From contig JAERSW010000072.1 of the NCBI GenBank assembly GCA_016845305.1, forward strand, positions 1 through 35,166: a stretch of 35,166 nucleotides of DNA, read 5' to 3'. Every line of letters starts with the position of its first letter. Within the stretch, counting starts at the first letter, position 1. This document shows positions 14,853-22,346 of this stretch, piece after piece. The translations under genes were made by a program, and so were the position numbers. This DNA is from Acidimicrobiales bacterium. Its GTDB lineage: Bacteria > Actinomycetota > Acidimicrobiia > Acidimicrobiales > MedAcidi-G1. A model generated the notes under the pieces. It was not told the DNA's origin. It did no database searches and was given only the letters and a program-made list of their open reading frames with translations.

Positions 14853-17800
14853 ATGGGGATCAGGGGACGGCGGACGCTCTTCCGAACGGTCCTGATGGCG
14901 GGCCTGGTCACCGTGATGGTGCCGACCGCCGCCGTGGCCCAGGACTTCGGTGGGGCACCTCCAGGCGGTGGAGGCGGCGGCTTCGATCCCGGTCCTGCTC
15001 CCGCTCCTGAGCCCGCGTTCGAGGCGCCTGCTCCCGCTCCTGAGCCCGCGTTCGAGGCGCCTGCTCCCGCTCCTGAGCCCGCGTTCGAGGCGCCTGCGCC
15101 GGAGCCTGAGCCCGCGTTCGAGGCGCCTGCGCCGGAGCCTGCTGGTGATCCCGGTGGTGGTGATCCCGGTGGTGGTGAGGCGCCTGCGCCGGAGCCTGCT
15201 GGTGATCCCGGTGGTGGTGATCCGGGTGGTGGTGAGGCGCCTGCGCCGGAGCCTGCTGGTGATCCCGGTGGTGGTGATCCGGGTGGTGGTGAGGCGCCTG
15301 CTGGTGATCCCGGTGGTGGTGAGGCGCCTGCTGGTGATCCCGGTGGTGGTGATCCGGGTGGTGGTGAGGCGCCTGCTGGTGATCCCGGTGGTGGCGAATC
15401 CAAGGGCGATGCGCCTGCTGGTGGCGAGGGTGGTTTCCCGGATCCTGGTGGTGCGGCTGGTGGCGGCGATGCGCCGGCTGGTGGTGACCTTCCGGATCCC
15501 GGTGGTGCGGCTGGTGGCGATGCGCCGGCTGGTGGTGAGGGTGGTTTCCCGGATCCCGGTGGTGGTGCGCCTGAGGGTGGTGCCGAGGGTGGTTTCGGTC
15601 CGGCGCCTGAGGGTGGTGCGCCTGAGGGTGGTGCCGAGGGTGGCTTCGTTCCAGCGCCCGGCGATGGTCCTCGACCCGAGGACGCCCCGTCCGGCCTGAT
15701 CTTCAACGAGGGTGGCGAGGGTCCGGCCTTCGTGCCGCAGCAGGCCGATCCGAACAGTGCGGCCGGCCAGGTGCTCGACAACCCCGACGACTACCGACCC
15801 CCGTCCGTCGACGACTTCTTCGGTGCTGCCGGACCAGAGGGGGGCGACCCCTTCGGCCCGTCCGGCGGCTTCGGCCAGCCACCGGAGGGCGGAGAGGGCG
15901 GCTTCGGCCAGCCACCGGAGGGCGGAGAGGGTGGCTTCACCCCGGAGGGTGCCCCGGAGGACGGCCCGGGTCCGGCCCCGGAGGATGGCTTGGGTCCGGC
16001 TCCCGAGGGCGGTCCTGCCTTCATCGACCCGTTCGCCGGTGATGACGGCAACGCGCCGCCGCGGTTCGATCCCAACGCCTTCGGACCCGCCGCGTTCGGT
16101 CCTGGAGACGGCGAGGGCGGCGAGGATGGTGAAGGCGGCGAGGGCGCGCCCGGCCCCAGCCCGTTCGGCGGGTTCCTGGCCGCACCGGACCACGCCGAGT
16201 CGTTCGACGACTTCGGGGAGCAGCCGGGCAATGCCGGCAACTTCTTCTTCCAGAACGTCCTCGGTCCGGCGGCCCCGGGTGCCGGTGGCTTCGGGCCCGA
16301 ACCGCCCGGCGACGGCGAGGGTGGCTTCGGCGAACCGCCGGAGGGAGCCCCGGCGCCTGCCGACGGCGAGTTCGGTCCGGCCGGCCCACCGCCCGATGGC
16401 GAGGGCTGGCAGGGCCCGACGTTCGAGTTCGACGACGACGGTGGCCTGAAGGGCGACTTCTTCGCTCCGCAGCAGGCCTTCAGCCTCGGCCAGCCGCCGG
16501 GACCCGGTGGAGCGCCGGGCGACGGTGAGGGTGGTCCGCCGCCCGACCCGCTCGGCCAGTTCTTCGGCGACTTCCTCGGACCCGAGGGGCCGGAGGGCGA
16601 GCCCGGCGCGGCCGGTCCCGAGGGGGGTCCGGGTCTCGTCGAGGGCGTCCAGGCCTTCTTCGACCCGAACCAGGAGGGCGGCTTCAAGCCCAGCGACTTC
16701 TTCGAGGACGCCCGCGGCCACGCCGGTCCGGCCCCGTTCGCCCCCGGCGCCGAGCCTCCGCTGGGCGCCGATGGCGAGCCCGTCGAGGGCTTCGCCCCCG
16801 GCGGGCCGGAGGGCGGCTTCGTGCCCGGCCTGGCCTTCGAGGACCGGGGCGTCGACCAGTTCCAGCCTCCGGTGGCCTTCGACATGGGCGAGGGCGGCCA
16901 GGCCATGGCCTGGGAGGACGGCATGAGCCAGGTCCGTCGCGACGACGGCTCGATGAACGTCTTCTGGGGCGACGGCAAGGCCCTCGAACGCGAGGTGCTC
17001 GACGACGGCGCCATCCGCCAGGTCAATCCCGACGGCACCGAGATGCTCATCGCCGCCGACGGATCGGCCCAGTTCACCTCGATCACCGGTGACGCCGTCG
17101 TCCGCGAGCGCACCGACGACGGTGGCTTCCGGACCACCAGGCCCGACGGCGGCCTCGTCTTCGAGGGTGAGGACGGGGCGAAGTCCTTCTTCGAGCCGTC
17201 CGGCTGGTCCCGCGAGCAGGTCGTCGACCCGGAGACCGGGGCCATGATGACCCGAGGGTCCGACGGCCTCGTCGAGCTGGTCAACCCAGACGGCACGTTC
17301 AACCGGATCAACCCCGACGGCACCCAGGACCAGGCCTTCTTCGGTGAGGAGGGCGAGCTCATCACCCAGAACGGTGACGGCTCGCAGAGCGTCGTCCACG
17401 CCGACGGCACCGAGGAGTTCCAGGACGCCTCGGGCTACGGCGGCAAGAAGGTCCAGTCCGACGACGGCTCCTTCGTGACCCTGATGACCGACGGTGCCTC
17501 CAAGATGGAGGCCGAGGACGGCAGTTGGGCCATCGAGGTGGCCCCCAACGGCGAGCAGACGGTCACGTCCACGCTCGAGGACGGGACCATCCAGAAGAAC
17601 CTGCCCGACGGTGGCGTGCAGCGGTACAACCCGGAGATCGGGGCGACCACGTTCACCACGCCCGAGGGTGGCGACTACATCACCCGGGAGAACCCCGACG
17701 GCAGCGTCGTGGTGACCGATCCGACCGGCATGGTCACCGAGTCTGATCCGGTCACCGGCAGCACCCACGTGACGTTCGCCGACGGTTCGGTCCAGACGAC

Positions 17801-18809
17801 CGAGCGCCTCGAGGACGGCTCGCTGGCCACGACGCTCCCGACCGGAGACGTGGTGGTCACCGCTCCGGACGGCAGCCAGAGCGTGGTGACGGCCGAGGGC
17901 GAGGCGGCGACGACGGAGGTGACCGAACTCGAGGACGGCAGCCAGCTGATGGTGGCCACCAAGGCCGACGGCACCCAGAAGTCCACCCAGGTCGCCGACG
18001 ACGGGTCGCTGACCACGTCGTGGAGCGTGGCTGGACCCGCCGACGACGCTCCGGCGGCCGGCGACGGCAGCGCCGAGGGGGATCCGCCCGAGGGCGCCGG
18101 CTTCGCCGACGGCGAGGCGCCCGACGCTCCGCCGGTGCCCAAGGGCCTCCAGGTCGACCCGGAGAGCGGGCAGACCACGGTGCTGCTCAGCAGCGGCGAG
18201 GCCGTGGGCCACACCCTCGGCGAGGACGGCGTCCTGACCCTGCAGTCGACGGCCACCGACCCGCCGCCGGGCGGCGCCGACGGTGTGCCCGACGCCGAGG
18301 GCGAGGGCGCCGACGGGGAGCCCGACGAGGCGGCCGACGCCGCGGCGACCCGCCTGGCCGTCATCAACCCGGCGGTCGGCGAGGTCATCACCGAGGGCGA
18401 CGTGACCCTGGTCGAGTCGACGTTCACCGACACCGGGGGCGTGGCCATGGAGATCGCCCCGCTACCCGGCGAGCCCGACGCGCCGCCGGCCGAGGTGGCC
18501 ATCTCCGCGGACGGCACCCAGCAGGCCATCACCAGCCCGACCGGGGACACGGCCACGGCCACGACCTCGGACACCGGCGTGGTGATCGCCATGGAGGGCG
18601 CCCCGATGCAGGCCACGCTCGACAACCTGGATCCGGGTGACCAGCAGCCGTTGGTCGCCGCCGACGGGGCGGCGGTGACGGCCGCACCGGCGGCCGACGG
18701 GTCGATGGCCTTCCTCGACGCCGATGGCAACCCGGCGACCAAGGCGGACGGAACGGCCTATACGGCCGACGACATGGCGGCCATGGTCGTCGCCTTCGAC
18801 GAGGAGTGA
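14853..18809 (+). CDS. Giant secreted Pro/Gly/Glu/Phe-rich protein with DG-strand repeats
   Basis: The 1318-residue protein has a signal peptide with likely cleavage after AVA29. Region 1 (about 31-210) is tandem PAPEPAFEA units and then EPAGDPGGGDPGGGE units. Region 2 (about 210-675) is acidic and disordered, full of GGFG, PPEGGEGGF and FGPxP motifs. Region 3 (about 678-1060) holds about 25 short strands, each ended by a DG turn, e.g. NPDGT, ADGSA, PDGGL, with a period near 9-10 residues. Region 4 (about 1060-1318) is Asp/Ala/Thr-rich. I see no cysteine, membrane anchor or sorting motif. By eye region 3 resembles PDGT-type repeats that make single-layer beta-sheets, as in the Tcp10/CPAP G-box. 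It is probably a surface or matrix protein; no function is recognised. The start is set by GAGG and the signal peptide. Confidence 0.85.
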   Translation: MGIRGRRTLFRTVLMAGLVTVMVPTAAVAQDFGGAPPGGGGGGFDPGPAPAPEPAFEAPAPAPEPAFEAPAPAPEPAFEAPAPEPEPAFEAPAPEPAGDPGGGDPGGGEAPAPEPAGDPGGGDPGGGEAPAPEPAGDPGGGDPGGGEAPAGDPGGGEAPAGDPGGGDPGGGEAPAGDPGGGESKGDAPAGGEGGFPDPGGAAGGGDAPAGGDLPDPGGAAGGDAPAGGEGGFPDPGGGAPEGGAEGGFGPAPEGGAPEGGAEGGFVPAPGDGPRPEDAPSGLIFNEGGEGPAFVPQQADPNSAAGQVLDNPDDYRPPSVDDFFGAAGPEGGDPFGPSGGFGQPPEGGEGGFGQPPEGGEGGFTPEGAPEDGPGPAPEDGLGPAPEGGPAFIDPFAGDDGNAPPRFDPNAFGPAAFGPGDGEGGEDGEGGEGAPGPSPFGGFLAAPDHAESFDDFGEQPGNAGNFFFQNVLGPAAPGAGGFGPEPPGDGEGGFGEPPEGAPAPADGEFGPAGPPPDGEGWQGPTFEFDDDGGLKGDFFAPQQAFSLGQPPGPGGAPGDGEGGPPPDPLGQFFGDFLGPEGPEGEPGAAGPEGGPGLVEGVQAFFDPNQEGGFKPSDFFEDARGHAGPAPFAPGAEPPLGADGEPVEGFAPGGPEGGFVPGLAFEDRGVDQFQPPVAFDMGEGGQAMAWEDGMSQVRRDDGSMNVFWGDGKALEREVLDDGAIRQVNPDGTEMLIAADGSAQFTSITGDAVVRERTDDGGFRTTRPDGGLVFEGEDGAKSFFEPSGWSREQVVDPETGAMMTRGSDGLVELVNPDGTFNRINPDGTQDQAFFGEEGELITQNGDGSQSVVHADGTEEFQDASGYGGKKVQSDDGSFVTLMTDGASKMEAEDGSWAIEVAPNGEQTVTSTLEDGTIQKNLPDGGVQRYNPEIGATTFTTPEGGDYITRENPDGSVVVTDPTGMVTESDPVTGSTHVTFADGSVQTTERLEDGSLATTLPTGDVVVTAPDGSQSVVTAEGEAATTEVTELEDGSQLMVATKADGTQKSTQVADDGSLTTSWSVAGPADDAPAAGDGSAEGDPPEGAGFADGEAPDAPPVPKGLQVDPESGQTTVLLSSGEAVGHTLGEDGVLTLQSTATDPPPGGADGVPDAEGEGADGEPDEAADAAATRLAVINPAVGEVITEGDVTLVESTFTDTGGVAMEIAPLPGEPDAPPAEVAISADGTQQAITSPTGDTATATTSDTGVVIAMEGAPMQATLDNLDPGDQQPLVAADGAAVTAAPAADGSMAFLDADGNPATKADGTAYTADDMAAMVVAFDEE
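15003..15134 (+). repeat. 33-bp tandem repeat, four copies, in-frame
   Basis: Units begin at 15003, 15036, 15069 and 15102 and encode an 11-residue PEPAFEAPAPA-type motif. The copies are nearly identical in DNA, suggesting recent slippage or recombination. Confidence 0.9.
15135..15396 (+). repeat. 57-bp tandem repeat with shorter derivatives, in-frame
   Basis: Copies start at 15135, 15192 and 15249; 30- and 45-bp derivatives follow. They encode EPAGDPGGGDPGGGEAPAP-type units. Gly is mostly GGT and Ala/Pro often GCT/CCT, unlike the C- and G-ending codons of neighbouring genes. Confidence 0.9.
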
Positions 18810-18814
18810 GGGCG

Positions 18815-19510
18815 ATGGACGTGACGAGGCGGGGCCGACGACGGTGGACCGGTCGCTCGACGGTCGGCGTGCTCGCCCTGGCACTCGTGGCCGGGGCATG
18901 TGGCGGGGGCGGCGACGCCGAGGAGGCCGTGGTCCCGACCACGGTGGCCACCACGGCCGCTCCGACCACCACGACCGCGGCGCCGACCACCGAGACGGAG
19001 GCCACCACGACCGTGGCGCCGACCACGGAGACGGAGGCCACCACGACGGTGGTGACGACCACCACCGCCGAGCCGTGCCTGCCCGCACCCAACGCCTCGT
19101 GCGCCGGGGCGGACCTGGCTGGCGCCAACCTGGCCGGGATGATCCTGCCCGGCATCGACCTCTCGGGGGCCAACCTCGAGGGTGCCCTGCTGAACGGGGC
19201 CATGCTGGCCGGCGCCGACCTCTCGGGCTCCAACCTGGCGGGCGCCACCCTGTCCAGCACCAACCTGGCCGGCGCCGACCTGTCGGGGGCCATCGCGGCG
19301 GGCGCCGTCTTCTACCGGACCAACCTGACCAGCGCGAACCTCGTCCTGACCGACCTGACGGCCGCCGTGCTCATGGAGGCCGACATGAAGTCGGTCAACA
19401 TGACCGGGGCGTCGGTCCAGGGCCTGGTCGAACGGCGGGCCTTCTGGTGCAGCACCATCTACGTGGACGGCACCCTGAAGAACGACAGCTGCCAGATCGC
19501 CACCGACTGA
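18815..19510 (+). CDS. Pentapeptide-repeat lipoprotein
   Basis: The 231-residue protein has an export signal ending in VAGAC, a likely lipid-attachment Cys. A Thr-rich stalk follows, with two APTTETEATTTV copies. Then come about 20 A(D/N)LxG pentapeptides (CAGADLAGANLAG onward), which fold as a right-handed quadrilateral beta-helix. The C-terminal cap has two Cys (FWCSTIYVDGTLKNDSC) that may pair with each other or with the two Cys before the repeats. It should be displayed outside the membrane. It begins at the stop of the giant repeat gene: an in-frame GTG at 18806 overlaps that stop, but GAGGAG (18801-18806) is better placed for ATG 18815. The two genes are probably co-transcribed. Fold family is clear; role unknown. 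Confidence 0.88.
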   Translation: MDVTRRGRRRWTGRSTVGVLALALVAGACGGGGDAEEAVVPTTVATTAAPTTTTAAPTTETEATTTVAPTTETEATTTVVTTTTAEPCLPAPNASCAGADLAGANLAGMILPGIDLSGANLEGALLNGAMLAGADLSGSNLAGATLSSTNLAGADLSGAIAAGAVFYRTNLTSANLVLTDLTAAVLMEADMKSVNMTGASVQGLVERRAFWCSTIYVDGTLKNDSCQIATD

Positions 19511-19517
19511 TCGGGTT

Positions 19518-19533
19518 CCGCCGGCCCCGGCGG
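19518..19533 (+). terminator. Hairpin after the pentapeptide-repeat gene, no T-tract
   Basis: CCGCCGG (19518-19524) and CCGGCGG (19527-19533) are complementary; the innermost pair must open. It lies 8 nt after the stop. Confidence 0.35.
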
Positions 19534-19599
19534 GCTGACCCGGGTCGGCTGGGCCGGACAGCCGGGGCCCGGACGCGACGCATCGTCACAGGCGGCCCA

Positions 19600-19605
19600 T
19601 AGGTT
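19600..19605 (+). promoter_or_regulatory. -10 element TAGGTT for comM–dprA
   Basis: TAGGTT predicts a start near 19612 and a leader of about 58 nt ending in the GGAGGA ribosome site at 19661-19666. Confidence 0.5.
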
Positions 19606-19620
19606 CCTCCCCGGACGCTC

Positions 19621-19666
19621 GGAGTCGGCGCGACACGACTCCTCCCGACACCGAGGTGGGGGAGGA
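19621..19666 (+). promoter_or_regulatory. Mutually exclusive hairpins covering the comM ribosome site
   Basis: Stem A pairs GGAGTCG (19621-19627) with CGACTCC (19636-19642). Stem B pairs TCCTCCC (19640-19646) with GGGAGGA (19660-19666), which is the Shine-Dalgarno sequence. They share 19640-19642, so A would free and B would hide the ribosome site. No ligand or regulator is known. Confidence 0.4.
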
Positions 19667-19669
19667 ACC

Positions 19670-21187
19670 GTGCTCGCCACCATCCATGCCGCAACCCTTC
19701 ACGGGGTCAGCGGCCATCCGGTCCGCGTCGAGGTCCACGTGGCCGACGGCCTACCGGCGTTCACCGTCGTCGGCCTGCCCGACGCCTCCTGCCGGGAGGC
19801 GCGCGACCGGGTCCGGGCCGCACTCGAGTCCAGCGGCCTGCCCTGGCCGCCCCGCCGGATCACCGTCAACCTGGCGCCCACCGGCGTCCCCAAGGCCGGG
19901 TCGGTCCTCGACCTGCCCATGGCCGTCGGGCTCCTCGTGGCCTGCGGCGAGCTCGAGCCCGGGCAGGTCGACGGCCTGGGGTTCCTCGGAGAGCTGGGCC
20001 TCGACGGCTCGATCCGACCGGTACCGGGGGTGCTGCCGCTGGTGGATGCCGTCGAGGTGCCCGGCATGGTCGTCCCGGTGGCCAACGGCGCCGAGGCCGC
20101 CCTGATCGACGACCGACGGGTGCGGGTGGCCGACGACCTCCGCGGCCTCGTCCTGGCCCTGCGCGGCGACGGGGAGTGGGCGACCCCCGAGGTGGCGGAA
20201 CCGTCGCCGGTCGACGGGGGTGGTCCCGACATGGGCGACGTCCGGGGCCAGCGGTTCGCCCGGTTCGCCCTGGAGGTGGCCGCGGCCGGCGCCCACCACC
20301 TGCTCCTGGTCGGACCACCCGGCGCGGGCAAGAGCATGCTGGCCCGCCGGCTCCCCGGGCTGCTGCCCGACCTGGCGCCCGACGAGGCCCTCCAGGCCAC
20401 GAGGGTCCGTTCGGCGGCCGGCGAGGCGCTCCCGGTCGACGGGCTGGTCCGGCGACCTCCCTGGCGTGCCCCGCACCATGGGGCGTCCCCGGCGGCACTG
20501 GTCGGCGGCGGGAGCGGGACGATGCGGCCCGGGGAGGTGAGCCTGGCCCACGGAGGGGTGCTCTTCCTCGACGAGTTGGGCGAGTTCGCGCCCAGCGCGT
20601 TGGAGACGCTCCGGCAGCCGTTGGAGGACGGCACGGTGCGGGTCAGCCGGGCGGGTGCCAGCGCCGAGTATCCGGCCCGGGTGCTCCTCGTGGCGGCCAT
20701 GAACCCCTGCCCGTGTGGAGGCTCGGCGGCCCCCGGCGGCTGCCGGTGCCCGTCCACGGTGCGGGCCCGCTACGTCCGGCGGATCTCCGGACCGCTGCTC
20801 GACCGCTTCGACCTCCGGATCGCCGTCGACCGGCCGGATCCGGTCGACCTGCTGTCCGGCGCCTCCGGGGAGTCGTCGGCCGACGTCGGCCGCCGGGTCG
20901 CCTCGGCACGTGGCCGGGCCGTCGCCCGGGGCGTGGACGCCAACGGGGCGCTCGATCCCGCGGCCCTGCGGGAGGCCGCACCGTTGTCGGAGGCGGCGGT
21001 CCGGCGCCTCGAGGCGGAGTTGCACGCCGGTCGGCTCAGCGCCCGTGGGCTGCACCGCGTCCGGTCGGTGGCCCTCACCGTGGCCGACCTGCTCGGCCGG
21101 GACGGTCCCCTCGACGTCGACCTGGTCGAGGTGGCCCTGGGCCTGCGGATCGACCCGTTCCGATCGGAGGTGGCCGGTGTCCGGTGA
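19670..21187 (+). CDS. comM: ComM/YifB-type Mg-chelatase-like AAA+ ATPase
   Basis: ComM in Vibrio is a hexameric helicase that drives branch migration during integration of transformed DNA. The 505-residue protein has the N-terminal Lon-like fold (GHPVRVEVHVADGLPAFTVVGLPDASCREARDRV...NLAPTGVPKAGS), Walker A GPPGAGKS (215-222), Walker B GGVLFLDELGEF (about 295-306), the MNPCPCG...CRC cysteine cluster and the arginine-rich RRISGPLLDRFDLRI sensor region, then the C-terminal Mg-chelatase helical domain. dprA overlaps it downstream. Such pairs are conserved even where natural transformation is unproven, so no competence claim is made. Confidence 0.96.
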   Translation: MLATIHAATLHGVSGHPVRVEVHVADGLPAFTVVGLPDASCREARDRVRAALESSGLPWPPRRITVNLAPTGVPKAGSVLDLPMAVGLLVACGELEPGQVDGLGFLGELGLDGSIRPVPGVLPLVDAVEVPGMVVPVANGAEAALIDDRRVRVADDLRGLVLALRGDGEWATPEVAEPSPVDGGGPDMGDVRGQRFARFALEVAAAGAHHLLLVGPPGAGKSMLARRLPGLLPDLAPDEALQATRVRSAAGEALPVDGLVRRPPWRAPHHGASPAALVGGGSGTMRPGEVSLAHGGVLFLDELGEFAPSALETLRQPLEDGTVRVSRAGASAEYPARVLLVAAMNPCPCGGSAAPGGCRCPSTVRARYVRRISGPLLDRFDLRIAVDRPDPVDLLSGASGESSADVGRRVASARGRAVARGVDANGALDPAALREAAPLSEAAVRRLEAELHAGRLSARGLHRVRSVALTVADLLGRDGPLDVDLVEVALGLRIDPFRSEVAGVR

Positions 21188-22346
21188 GCACGCGGCTGCG
21201 GCGGAAGACGTCCAACGATCCCATCTGGTGGCGCTGGTCGGCCTGCCCGACATGGGGCCGGCCCGCCTCCGTCTCCTCCTCGACGGCCGGGACCCGGTCG
21301 ACGCCTGGGAGGGTCTCCGGCGGGGGCGCATTCCGATGGCCCTGTCCAGCCGGTTGGGGCGGCGCCGCGAGGAGGTCGTGGCCCGTTGGACGGCGACGGT
21401 CGCCGGGACCGTGGTGGCCGAGCGTTGGGCCGAGGTGGCCGCCAGCGGACAGTCCGTGTCCTGGTACGGGGCCCCGGGATACCCGGCCGCCCTCCTCGAC
21501 GACCCCGAGCCTCCGGTCGTCCTCTTCGCCACCGGCGGGTCGGTCGCCGAGGGGGCGGCCGACCGCCCACGGGTGGCCATCGTGGGGACCCGACGGTGCA
21601 CCGCCTACGGCCGGAGCGTGGCCGTCGAGCTGGGTCGGAGCCTGGCCGCCGCCGGCGTGGAGGTCGTCTCCGGTCTGGCCATCGGCATCGACGCCGCGGC
21701 CCACCTCGGTGCCCTCCGTGCGACCGACGGCGCCCCTCCGATCGCCGTGGTGGGGACCGGTCTCGACGTCGTCTACCCGTCGGCCAACCGGGACCTCTGG
21801 GAACGGGTCGCCGAGCACGGGCGGATCCTCAGCGAGATGCCGCCCGGTTCGGGTCCGACCCGCTGGTGTTTCCCGGCGCGGAACCGCATCGTGGCCGGCC
21901 TGGCCGACGTCCTGGTGGTCGTCGAGTCCCACGCCGAGGGCGGTTCGCTGCACACGGTGGCCGCGGCGCTCGACCGAGACCGACCGGTCCTGGCCGTGCC
22001 CGGTCCGATCCGGAGCCCGGCATCGGCGGGCTGCAACCGGTTGCTGGCCGAGGGTGCGGCGCCGGCCTGCGGGCCCGACGACGTCCTCGGCGTCCTGTCG
22101 CTGCTGGGCCGTCCGGCCTCGCCGGTCCTATCGGCCGGGGAGGCGCCGGAGCCGGCCGACCTCGGGACCGACGCCCGGAGGGTCCTCGACGCCCTGGGCT
22201 GGGATCCGGTGGTCCCCGACGCACTGGCTGCCCGGACCGGCCTGCCACCGGTGGCGCTGATCGCCGCGGTGGCCGAGCTGACCGACCGGGGGCTGGTCGT
22301 CGAGACCCGGGGCCACCTGGAGCGCCGAGGGGAGGAGCGGTCATGA
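21177..22346 (+). CDS. dprA: DNA-processing protein DprA
   Basis: DprA loads RecA onto incoming single-stranded DNA. The 389-residue protein has an N-terminal helical region (LVALVGLPDMGPARLRLLL), the extended Rossmann core with VAIVGTRRCTAYGRSVA, EVVSGLAIGIDAAAH, VVGTGLDVVYPSANRDL, SEMPPGSGPTRWCFPARNRIVAGLAD and VVVESHAEGGSLHTV, and a C-terminal winged-helix DML1-like domain (LGWDPVVPDALAARTGLPPVALIAAVAEL). GTG 21177 has GGAGG 6 nt upstream and overlaps comM by 11 nt. The upstream comM and downstream LytM-type gene are tightly packed with it, suggesting one operon. Confidence 0.95.
   Translation: MSGEHAAAAEDVQRSHLVALVGLPDMGPARLRLLLDGRDPVDAWEGLRRGRIPMALSSRLGRRREEVVARWTATVAGTVVAERWAEVAASGQSVSWYGAPGYPAALLDDPEPPVVLFATGGSVAEGAADRPRVAIVGTRRCTAYGRSVAVELGRSLAAAGVEVVSGLAIGIDAAAHLGALRATDGAPPIAVVGTGLDVVYPSANRDLWERVAEHGRILSEMPPGSGPTRWCFPARNRIVAGLADVLVVVESHAEGGSLHTVAAALDRDRPVLAVPGPIRSPASAGCNRLLAEGAAPACGPDDVLGVLSLLGRPASPVLSAGEAPEPADLGTDARRVLDALGWDPVVPDALAARTGLPPVALIAAVAELTDRGLVVETRGHLERRGEERS

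Noticed and set aside
15003-15396. CRISPR-like array
   Set aside because: Units are contiguous, of 33 and 57 bp, without unique spacers, and code in frame.
14802-18212. Long minus-strand frame opposite the giant repeat gene
   Set aside because: Its apparent repeats (TTLRRTT-like) are the mirror of the in-frame repeats on the plus strand. There is no signal peptide, ribosome site or promoter.
18701-18800. EF-hand-like calcium site (DADGNPATKADG) at the end of the giant protein
   Set aside because: The spacing of acidic residues does not match an EF-hand or dockerin loop.
13944-19669. Transposon or prophage origin of the islet
   Set aside because: No transposase, integrase, terminal inverted repeats or target duplications were seen at its edges.
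21386-22342. Longer N-terminus for the LytM/hydrolase protein
   Set aside because: It would overlap nearly all of dprA with an Arg/Gly/Pro-rich frame; ATG 22343 has GGAGGAG and an export signal.
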